DNA from: Stomorhina lunata
Lineage: Eukaryota; Arthropoda; Insecta; Diptera; Rhiniidae
Assembly (NCBI GenBank): GCA_933228675.1
Contig: OW121743.1
Span: forward strand, 50,882,656-50,946,655
Direction: 5' to 3'
Length of the DNA: 64,000 nucleotides
Positions 1-10,300 of the stretch are shown in pieces (position 1 is the first letter of the stretch; each line of letters begins with the position of its first letter). Made by a program: the position numbers and the translations under genes. The notes beneath the pieces are model-generated. The model was not told the origin of the DNA, made no database searches, and saw only the letters and a list, made by a program, of their open reading frames with translations.

Positions 1-540
1 TAGCAGAAAATATGATTTCGTGTCATAAAAGGGCAGATAAGTTAATTTGGAATCTAGGATAAAGAATTTCTATACCCGTGTGTGATAAAAATTAAAGAAA
101 ATTTCTTTAACCTATTCACAACATCCTCAAAACCCAGCCAACTTTTTATTAATCAACAAGTCAAGACAATTCTAAAAGCCTCCATAAATCACAAACTCCA
201 CCTTAATCTCCCTTAATATAAAAATTGATTGACTAATTTAACTCGAGAATCTCACACACAAGAAGGTTGGGCTTCCCTTTAATTAATTTTCATTCTTTGT
301 CATAATCACTGCCCTTTTTGTAGATATTTGATAGAAGACTTATGATTTTTGAATTTGCTTTCTTACCCCATTAATGTATTCCAAGTAAATAAACCCACAA
401 AATTATTAATAATGAGGGTTAAGGTGGAAATTTAATATAGCTCTACCTTATTATAAGTAAATATATACACAAAACCGGCACCCGCAATTCATATTTGATA
501 AATGCTTAAAATAAAGGCCTTAATATCCCAACAGTTCTAG
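1..540. other. AT-rich intergenic DNA
   Basis: No reading frame, repeat or RNA gene is visible in this stretch. It leads into the microsatellite-bearing repeat that follows. Confidence 0.5.
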
Positions 541-544
541 GGGC

Positions 545-566
545 TTCATTCAGAATCGCAAGTCTT

Positions 567-637
<71 letters not shown>

Positions 638-715
638 GTCTGTCTGCCTGTCTGTCAGTTGAAATCAAGTTTGTGAAGCTCCTGGGGGGTTTACCAACAG
701 TTGCCGACAAACTGC
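545..715 (+). repeat. Fragment of DINE-like repeat (family C) with (GTCT)n microsatellite
   Basis: About 22 GTCT/GTCY units lie at roughly 569-656. The flanks (CAGAATCG before; GTTGAAATCAAGTTTGTGAA after) match the same block inside the longer copy at 47711-48625. Only this central part of the element is present; its ends are missing. Confidence 0.65.
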
Positions 716-720
716 TCTAA

Positions 721-1478
721 AATCTTCTATCGTTAACTTTTCTATAGAAAAGTCTTCTTATCGTCAACTTTTCTATAGAAAAGTCTTCATATCGTCAACT
801 TTTCTATAGAAAAGTCTTCCTATCGTCAACTTTTCTATAGAAAAGTTTTCCTATCGTCAACTTTTCTATAGAAAAGTTTTCCTATCGTCAACTTTTCTAT
901 AGAAAAGTTTTCCTATCGTCAACTTTTCTATAGAAAAGTTTTCCTATCGTCAACTTTTCCATAGAAAAGTCTTCCTATCGTCAACTTTTCTATAGAAAAG
1001 TCTTCCTATCGTCAACTTTTCTATAGAAAAGTCTTCCTATCGTCAACTTTTCTATAGAAAAGTCTTCCTATCGTCAACTTTTCTATAGAAAAGTCTTCCT
1101 ATCGTCAACTTTTCTATAGAAAAGTCTTCCTATCGTCAACTTTTCTATAGAAAAGTCTTCCTATCGTCAACTTTTCTATAGAAAAGTCTTCCTATCGTCA
1201 ACTTTTCTATAGAAAAGTCTTCCTATCGTCAACTTTTCTATAGAAAAGTCTTCCTATCGTCAACTTTTCTATAGAAAAGTCTTCCTATCGTCAACTTTTC
1301 TATAGAAAAGTCTTCCTATCGTCAACTTTTCTATAGAAAAGTCTTCCTATCGTCAACTTTTCTATAGAAAAGTCTTCCTATCGTCAACTTTTCTATAGAA
1401 AAGTCTTCCTATCATCAACTTTCGCATGAGACAGATTTCTTCCTATCATCAACTTTTGCATGAGACAGATTTCTGCCA
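721..1478. repeat. 31-bp tandem array with TTTTCTATAGAAAA dyad
   Basis: About 23 copies of a 31-bp unit, CTTCCTATCGTCAAC followed by TTTTCTATAGAAAAGT. Each unit contains a perfect palindrome, AACTTTTCTATAGAAAAGTT where CTT is replaced by TTT. The first units carry CTTCTT or CTTCAT, a block near 840-950 has GTTTTCC instead of GTCTTCC, and the last two units degenerate into CATCAACTTT-GCATGAGACAG. Such edge degeneration is expected of unequal exchange. It has no coding potential. The unit length and the CTATAG core are shared with three other arrays in the window. Confidence 0.95.
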
Positions 1479-1901
1479 CACAATGACTGCGACCATAGAA
1501 CTAATGGGATTATAGCAATCAGAGGAAAGATCCCCTAATATTATTACTTATATCATAAAAATTGTTTGGATTTCCGCATATACATAACAATACCAGTATT
1601 ATAATATTTGTAAGCAAATGTCTTTTGCCACAGTCATCATCATCGCCACACTTAAGCTCAATGCCACCAGGATCATTACAACATTGTTATCAATAATCAC
1701 AACTTAACAAATGAGCAAACATTTAGTGGCAAATAAGGGTTAACCCCAACCACTCAACACTATATAAATCCATTTCCTCCATAAAATTAACAAATGTAAT
1801 GAAATCCAAAAGATACAGGTACAAATGTATAAACAATAAAATGGGTCATAAAACCACTTTTAGGCATATTTGGCTTTCCAAAAGTTTAATAGTTTTTGTA
1901 T
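1479..1901. other. Spacer between two satellite arrays
   Basis: AT-rich with a short run of TCATCATCATCGCC-type sequence. No gene, RNA or recognisable transposon is visible. Confidence 0.45.
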
Positions 1902-4900
1902 GTCATAGTCTACTCATAGTCTAGTCATAGTCTAGTCATAGTCTAGTCATAGTCTAGTCATAGTCTAGTCATAGTCTAGTCATAGTCTAGTCATAGTCTA
2001 GTCATAGTCTAGTCATAGTCTAGTCATAGTCTAGTCATAGTCTAGTCATAGTCTAGTCATAGTCTAGTCATAGTCTAGTCATAGTCTAGTCATAGTCTAG
2101 TCATAGTCTAGTCATAGTCTAGTCATAGTCTAGTCATAGTCTAGTCATAGTCTAGTCATAGTCTAGTCATAGTCTAGTCATAGTCTAGTCATAGTCTAGT
2201 CATAGTCTAGTCATAGTCTAGTCATAGTCTAGTCATAGTCTAGTCATAGTCTAGTCATAGTCTAGTCATAGTCTAGTCATAGTCTAGTCATAGTCTAGTC
2301 ATAGTCTAGTCATAGTCTAGTCATAGTCTAGTCATAGTCTAGTCATAGTCTAGTCATAGTCTAGTCATAGTCTAGTCATAGTCTAGTCATAGTCTAGTCA
2401 TAGTCTAGTCATAGTCTAGTCATAGTCTAGTCATAGTCTAGTCATAGTCTAGTCATAGTCTAGTCATAGTCTAGTCATAGTCTAGTCATAGTCTAGTCAT
2501 AGTCTAGTCATAGTCTAGTCATAGTCTAGTCATAGTCTAGTCATAGTCTAGTCATAGTCTAGTCATAGTCTAGTCATAGTCTAGTCATAGTCTAGTCATA
2601 GTCTAGTCATAGTCTAGTCATAGTCTAGTCATAGTCTAGTCATAGTCTAGTCATAGTCTAGTCATAGTCTAGTCATAGTCTAGTCATAGTCTAGTCATAG
2701 TCTAGTCATAGTCTAGTCATAGTCTAGTCATAGTCTAGTCATAGTCTAGTCATAGTCTAGTCATAGTCTAGTCATAGTCTAGTCATAGTCTAGTCATAGT
2801 CTAGTCATAGTCTAGTCATAGTCTAGTCATAGTCTAGTCATAGTCTAGTCATAGTCTAGTCATAGTCTAGTCATAGTCTAGTCATAGTCTAGTCATAGTC
2901 TAGTCATAGTCTAGTCATAGTCTAGTCATAGTCTAGTCATAGTCTAGTCATAGTCTAGTCATAGTCTAGTCATAGTCTAGTCATAGTCTAGTCATAGTCT
3001 AGTCATAGTCTAGTCATAGTCTAGTCATAGTCTAGTCATAGTCTAGTCATAGTCTAGTCATAGTCTAGTCATAGTCTAGTCATAGTCTAGTCATAGTCTA
3101 GTCATAGTCTAGTCATAGTCTAGTCATAGTCTAGTCATAGTCTAGTCATAGTCTAGTCATAGTCTAGTCATAGTCTAGTCATAGTCTAGTCATAGTCTAG
3201 TCATAGTCTAGTCATAGTCTAGTCATAGTCTAGTCATAGTCTAGTCATAGTCTAGTCATAGTCTAGTCATAGTCTAGTCATAGTCTAGTCATAGTCTAGT
3301 CATAGTCTAGTCATAGTCTAGTCATAGTCTAGTCATAGTCTAGTCATAGTCTAGTCATAGTCTAGTCATAGTCTAGTCATAGTCTAGTCATAGTCTAGTC
3401 ATAGTCTAGTCATAGTCTAGTCATAGTCTAGTCATAGTCTAGTCATAGTCTAGTCATAGTCTAGTCATAGTCTAGTCATAGTCTAGTCATAGTCTAGTCA
3501 TAGTCTAGTCATAGTCTAGTCATAGTCTAGTCATAGTCTAGTCATAGTCTAGTCATAGTCTAGTCATAGTCTAGTCATAGTCTAGTCATAGTCTAGTCAT
3601 AGTCTAGTCATAGTCTAGTCATAGTCTAGTCATAGTCTAGTCATAGTCTAGTCATAGTCTAGTCATAGTCTAGTCATAGTCTAGTCATAGTCTAGTCATA
3701 GTCTAGTCATAGTCTAGTCATAGTCTAGTCATAGTCTAGTCATAGTCTAGTCATAGTCTAGTCATAGTCTAGTCATAGTCTAGTCATAGTCTAGTCATAG
3801 TCTAGTCATAGTCTAGTCATAGTCTAGTCATAGTCTAGTCATAGTCTAGTCATAGTCTAGTCATAGTCTAGTCATAGTCTAGTCATAGTCTAGTCATAGT
3901 CTAGTCATAGTCTAGTCATAGTCTAGTCATAGTCTAGTCATAGTCTAGTCATAGTCTAGTCATAGTCTAGTCATAGTCTAGTCATAGTCTAGTCATAGTC
4001 TAGTCATAGTCTAGTCATAGTCTAGTCATAGTCTAGTCATAGTCTAGTCATAGTCTAGTCATAGTCTAGTCATAGTCTAGTCATAGTCTAGTCATAGTCT
4101 AGTCATAGTCTAGTCATAGTCTAGTCATAGTCTAGTCTAGTCTAGTCTAGTCATAGTCTAGTCATAGTCTAGTCATAGTCTAGTCATAGTCTAGTCATAG
4201 TCTAGTCATAGTCTAGTCATAGTCTAGTCATAGTCTAGTCATAGTCTAGTCATAGTCTAGTCATAGTCTAGTCATAGTCTAGTCATAGTCTAGTCATAGT
4301 CTAGTCATAGTCTAGTCATAGTCTAGTCATAGTCTAGTCATAGTCTAGTCATAGTCTAGTCATAGTCTAGTCATAGTCTAGTCATAGTCTAGTCATAGTC
4401 TAGTCATAGTCTAGTCATAGTCTAGTCATAGTCTAGTCATAGTCTAGTCATAGTCTAGTCATAGTCTAGTCATAGTCTAGTCATAGTCTAGTCATAGTCT
4501 AGTCATAGTCTAGTCATAGTCTAGTCATAGTCTAGTCATAGTCTAGTCATAGTCTAGTCATAGTCTAGTCATAGTCTAGTCATAGTCTAGTCATAGTCTA
4601 GTCATAGTCTAGTCATAGTCTAGTCATAGTCTAGTCATAGTCTAGTCATAGTCTAGTCATAGTCTAGTCATAGTCTAGTCATAGTCTAGTCATAGTCTAG
4701 TCATAGTCTAGTCATAGTCTAGTCATAGTCTAGTCATAGTCTAGTCATAGTCTAGTCATAGTCTAGTCATAGTCTAGTCATAGTCTAGTCATAGTCTAGT
4801 CATAGTCTAGTCATAGTCTAGTCATAGTCTAGTCATAGTCTAGTCATAGTCTAGTCATAGTCTAGTCATAGTCTAGTCATAGTCTAGTCATAGTCTAGTC

Positions 4901-5702
4901 ATAGTCTAGTCATAGTCTAGTCATAGTCTAGTCATAGTCTAGTCATAGTCTAGTCATAGTCTAGTCATAGTCTAGTCATAGTCTAGTCATAGTCTAGTCA
5001 TAGTCTAGTCATAGTCTAGTCATAGTCTAGTCATAGTCTAGTCATAGTCTAGTCATAGTCTAGTCATAGTCTAGTCATAGTCTAGTCATAGTCTAGTCAT
5101 AGTCTAGTCATAGTCTAGTCATAGTCTAGTCATAGTCTAGTCATAGTCTAGTCATAGTCTAGTCATAGTCTAGTCATAGTCTAGTCATAGTCTAGTCATA
5201 GTCTAGTCATAGTCTAGTCATAGTCTAGTCATAGTCTAGTCATAGTCTAGTCATAGTCTAGTCATAGTCTAGTCATAGTCTAGTCATAGTCTAGTCATAG
5301 TCTAGTCATAGTCTAGTCATAGTCTAGTCATAGTCTAGTCATAGTCTAGTCATAGTCTAGTCATAGTCTAGTCATAGTCTAGTCATAGTCTAGTCATAGT
5401 CTAGTCATAGTCTAGTCATAGTCTAGTCATAGTCTAGTCATAGTCTAGTCATAGTCTAGTCATAGTCTAGTCATAGTCTAGTCATAGTCTAGTCATAGTC
5501 TAGTCATAGTCTAGTCATAGTCTAGTCATAGTCTAGTCATAGTCTAGTCATAGTCTAGTCATAGTCTAGTCATAGTCTAGTCATAGTCTAGTCATAGTCT
5601 AGTCATAGTCTAGTCATAGTCTAGTCATAGTCTAGTCATAGTCTAGTCATAGTCTAGTCATAGTCTAGTCATAGTCTAGTCATAGTCTAGTCATAGTCTA
5701 GT
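1902..5702. repeat. 11-bp satellite array (TAGTCATAGTC)n, about 345 units
   Basis: An almost perfectly homogeneous 3.8-kb array of an 11-bp monomer. The first unit carries CTACTC for CTAGTC. The only other interruption I see is at about 4131-4150, where three extra TCTAG pentamers replace normal units. TAG stops occur in every frame, so nothing is encoded. The homogeneity implies recent expansion or strong homogenisation; the true copy number may differ because assemblers handle such arrays poorly. Confidence 0.97.
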
Positions 5703-5754
5703 ATTTCCCTACAGTAGGCATATTAATATTCAGTTTTCATATTTATTTAAATTT

Positions 5755-5865
5755 AATACTTGGCGAGTGTTGCAGACAAGAATCCCTTCTGGGATTTTAA
5801 CCCATGACTCCCACACTAGCTGACTTACACACAAGCCCCTAGATTACCTTGGCACCCATATGAAT
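5755..5865 (-). repeat. Possible tRNA-derived SINE relic
   Basis: On the minus strand the segment reads through a GGGTTAAAATCCC block that resembles a pol III B box, with a 17-base stem-like CCCAGAAGGGA beside it. No convincing A box is seen, so this is only a suggestion. Confidence 0.25.
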
Positions 5866-6233
5866 TATTTATTTTTTGCATTTACATGCCTTAAATAAAG
5901 AATAACGTATTATTGCCACTAGAAATTAGTCAAAACAATTTCCGTTGAAAATGGGGTTATTTATATTTAGATGTGGTAACTTTTTTTCTTTTTACTTCCG
6001 CTTTGAAAATGTTATGCGATATTTTATAATCCATTTTCATGCTCGTGTAAACAAATTTGAATATATTTTTGTAATAATGAGTCACAATGGAAGCATTATT
6101 TTATTTGTATTATGAACTTATTTTTTTAAGTTCGAGGAAATTTTTATTATGATTAGGGATTAAGTATAACAAATAATGTAAACAATTAATGCAAATATTG
6201 TGTCATTGATTTGTCTAACTGGGGATGTGAAAA

Positions 6234-6239
6234 TTTATT
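6234..6239 (-). terminator. Candidate polyadenylation signal of the dioxygenase gene
   Basis: AATAAA on the minus strand, about 116 bases past the TGA stop. It is the first perfect hexamer I find downstream, but the region is so AT-rich that chance hexamers are common. Confidence 0.35.
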
Positions 6240-6354
6240 TCGTTTGTATGTTTTTAAAATAAAAAATGAAAATTATTTTGTTATTATTTTAATTTTACTT
6301 TAGATTTTGTCATCCTAAAATACGAAAACATTTAGTTGGAAAAATATACAAAAA

Positions 6355-7378
6355 TCATTGTTTATCGAATTTCGTTCTCAGAATTCTCAACTTTGAGTAA
6401 ATAATATCCCAGTCCACATAAGCACCAATCAAATGTCGCTTATTTTCATTTGAGTCTATATACGCTGTGCGACCATGCAGCATGCGCCTATTGTTGAAAA
6501 CAAATACCTCCCCAGGATTTGTTTTAAACTCAACAGTGGCTTCGTAGGCAATTTGTAAAAATTTGTCATAAGCCTCATACCACAAATCCACTATATCGAA
6601 AGGCACTGTAAAGTGACTATCGCGCTTGGTGGTATTATGATTAATGCGATGATAACGTCCATCTACATCCAAACTAAAATAAAGAGCAAATATTTCAAAA
6701 TTTTGTATATTAATTATGAAAATGTTTGTTACTTTATTACAGGTTCCCTCCATATATTATGGAACTCCATGTCACCATCTTTGCCTACATCGCACCAGTC
6801 GACAGGAGTTTTGACCAGCACCTCATAGTATTTGGGATGATTTTGTTTTAATTGTTCGGCTACATAAAAGCCATCTGTTAGAAGATTTGCTCCACCATTT
6901 GACTGAGATTGCACTAAACAATGAAGAATATTTATACCAGCGATATATTCATAATATGGCAAGTCAATGTGCAGAGGTAAAGGTGTCATGAGATAAGCAT
7001 AATTGCCAGCATTTTCTTTGGACTTTACTTCGAATTCTTCGCTAGTAGTAAAAAAGGTATTCAAATAAAAACTGACAATAAATTTTAAAAGTAAATTCCG
7101 CTTAAATGATTTAAACTTGACATTTTAGTAACTTTTTGGAATATGCTATTTAAACTTTAATCTTATATCAACAATATTATATTTAAAATTTCCATTAAAC
7201 GGAATTAAAATCAAATATCATTTATTCGGAAATTACTGTATTTTGATTTACCCATATGTAGTTCTCTTAATAAATCCTATACGATCGGCCAATTGCCTAG
7301 ATACAGTGGGATTGTCAGGAGCATTTTGAATGATAGTGAATCCATAAATTGACAAGGACTTAAGCCATTTGTAGAGAT
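6355..7378 (-). CDS. Exons 2-4 of the dioxygenase: catalytic jelly-roll
   Basis: Exon 2 (7378-7252) opens after TTTTTTCCAG and encodes DLYKWLKSLSIYGFTIIQ. Exon 3 (7041-6733) opens after TACTACTAG with EEFEVKSKENAG and holds the HxD metal motif. Its donor is GTAACA, used two bases into a Lys/Asn codon, so that REPVIN joins LDVDGRYHRINHN. Exon 4 (6673-6355) holds the distal His and the 2-oxoglutarate Arg and ends RILRTKFDKQ. The two introns between exons are about 210 and 59 bases, usual for flies. Confidence 0.9.
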
Positions 7379-10300
7379 CTGGAAAAAAGGAAAAACAAAT
7401 AGAAAAACCTGTATATTCCTTAAAGAAAAAATTGTAATAAATTAACAAGTAAAAAAGTACTACAAATATTCAAACCAGCCCTCATATATGTTATCCTATA
7501 TTAGAGAATGTGGACCTATTTTTAACATTTTTTAAAAAATTCGTTAATTTTAAGAAAGATATATTTGGTATACATCTGTGGCAATAAATGATAATGGCTT
7601 AAGTTGACATAAGTGTTTTTTTTAATTTTTAACATATTCTTATTCTATTTGTCAAGATATTTTAACTCAGCTAAATCTCAAGTATAAAATGTGATTATTT
7701 ACAAAACTATACGCATTTATATTTTAACTTCTTTATACAAAACCCTCAACACTTTTAGACCAAACCCTTAATATGTCAAAACACAAAATTTCGACTTAAG
7801 CCATTATTATTTTTTACCAAAGATATAGCTATCATACTAAAACAAGTAAGAAATTCCTTAAGTCGGTCAAATCCGACCATATAATACCCTTCACCACTAA
7901 GGTCAAAGGTGTTCTTTCTCCTGTATAAAGACAAATATTTGCTAAATTTTGCCATCATACAAACATTTTCTCAAAACTTATATATTAAAGCTATTTTCGT
8001 CATTTTGACTTATATAAGAGCTAGGATCAAATGTAGACCGATTTCTCGAAATTTGGCAAATTGATTGGGCCTAAGATAAATATTTCAATGGGTTACGTGT
8101 ATTTTCCGCTAGGAGCCGGAGTTAAAACTTAGGTCCCTTTCAATGAGTCTTAAAATAGAATCGGATGCAGCTCATTGTCTGAGGGGAGTACGCCTTGTGG
8201 CTTGAGACCAGGTAAATCTACCATTGACCAGATCTTCATACTACGTCAAATTCTGGAAACAAAAAACAAGAGAAACAAATTGATGCATATCATCTCTTTG
8301 CTGACTACGAAGCTGTTTTTGACGGCAGGATACGAACGAAGGTGTTTACTGCAAGGTCTGAGTTTGGCATCCCTACGAAGCTAATAAGGCTATGCATGAT
8401 GACATTAACTGATACAAACTCAACAGTTAAAATAGGTAAGAGCCTATCGAGGTCTTTAGAGCTAAACGGAGATTCAGTCAAGGCTATAGTTTATCACGCG
8501 ATTTCTCTAATATTGTGTTAAAGAAAATCTCGTGAGAAGCTACAGTTAACGCAAATGTAATAAATTTTAACAAAAAACATATGCTTATCATGTTTGCCAA
8601 TGACATCGATATCATGGGACGCACATGGCGAGGTGACTGCCGCCTTTTCATCGAGAAAAGAATCGAGAAAGAATCTAATAAAATTGGTCTAGTTGTCAAT
8701 GAATCAAAAACAAAACTGATGATTTCTACAAACAGACAGTCCACAAGAGTTGGACTACATGTTATCGTAGAGAACTATAACTTCGAGGTTGTTTACCTTG
8801 GTACCGCCGTCAACATATATAACGATTTAAGTTTCGAAATCAAACGTAAAATCATACTTGCCAACAAATTTCATTTCGGTCTAAGCAGGCAGCTATGAAA
8901 TAAAGATCTCTCTGTAAGAACTAAAATCACGCTCTATAAAACGCTTATACTCACGGGTCGGCGCAAAGAGAACAGAGCAAAAATTAGTCGTTAGAGTTGC
9001 CGTTTTTTACACTTTTAACTAAATCAAGTATTTTTTTTTTTTTTTAAGAAAAAATTTCTACCACATTTTTTTTAAATTTTTATCCAAAATTTTTCTATTG
9101 AAAATTTTTTTATCAAAATTTTTTCTATAGAAAATTTTGTTATCAACATTTCTTCTATAGAAAATTTTTTTATCAAACATTTTTCTACAGCAAATTTTTT
9201 ATCAAAAATTTTTCTATAGAAAATTTTTTAATCAAAAATTTTTCTATATTTTTTTAACAAAAATTTTTCTATAGAAAATTTTTTTAACAAAAACTTTTCT
9301 ATAGAAAATTTTTTTATCAAAAATTTTCAATAGAAAATTTTTTTAACAAAAATTTTAAGAAAAATTTTAAGAAAAATTTTTCTATAGAATTTTTTTTTTA
9401 ATTTTTCTATAGAAAATTTTTTTATGAAAAATTTTTCTATAGAAAATTTTTTTATCAAAAATTTTTCTACAGAAAATTTTTTTATCAAAAATTTTTCTAT
9501 AGAAAATTTTTTTATTAAAAATTTTCAATAGAAATTTTTTTTAACAAAAACTTTTCTATAGAAAATTTTTTTAAGAAAAATTTTTCTATAGAATTTTTTT
9601 TTTTTAAATTTGCTATAGAAAATTTTTTTATCAAAAATTTTTCTATAGAAAATTTTTTATCAAACATTTTTCTACAGCAAATTTTTTATCAAAAATATTT
9701 CTATAGAAAATTTTTTAATCAAAAATTTTCCATTAGAAAATATTTTTATCAAAAATTCTATAGAAAATTTTTTTATCAAAAATTTTTTCTATAAAAAATT
9801 TTTTTAATCAAAAATTTTTAGATAGAAAGTTTTTTTTTCAAAAACTTTTCTGTAGAAAATTTTTTTAACAAAAACTTTTCTAAAAAAAATTTTTTTATTA
9901 AAAATTTTCAATAGAAATTTTTTTTAACAAAAACTTTTCTATAGAAAATTTTTTTAAGAAAAATTTTTCTATAGAAATTTTTTTTTTTAATTTTTCTATA
10001 GAAAAATTTTTCTTAAAATTTTTGTTAAAAAAATTTTCTATTAAAAATTTTCAATAGAAAATTTTTTTAACAAAAACTTTTCTATAGAAATTCTATAGAA
10101 AATTTTTTTATCAAAAATTTTTCTGTAGAAAATTTTTTATCAAACATTTTTCTATAGCAAATTTTTTATCAAAAATATTTCTATAGAAAATTTTTTAATC
10201 AAAAATTTTTCTATAGAAAATTTTTTAATCAAAAATTTTTCTATAGAAAATTTTTTTATCAAAAATTTTTTCTTTAAAAAATTTTTTAATCAAAAATTTT

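Noticed and set aside
721..5702. Regular short repeats considered as a CRISPR array
   Set aside because: The units are contiguous with no unique spacers, no cas genes exist, and the DNA is clearly eukaryotic.
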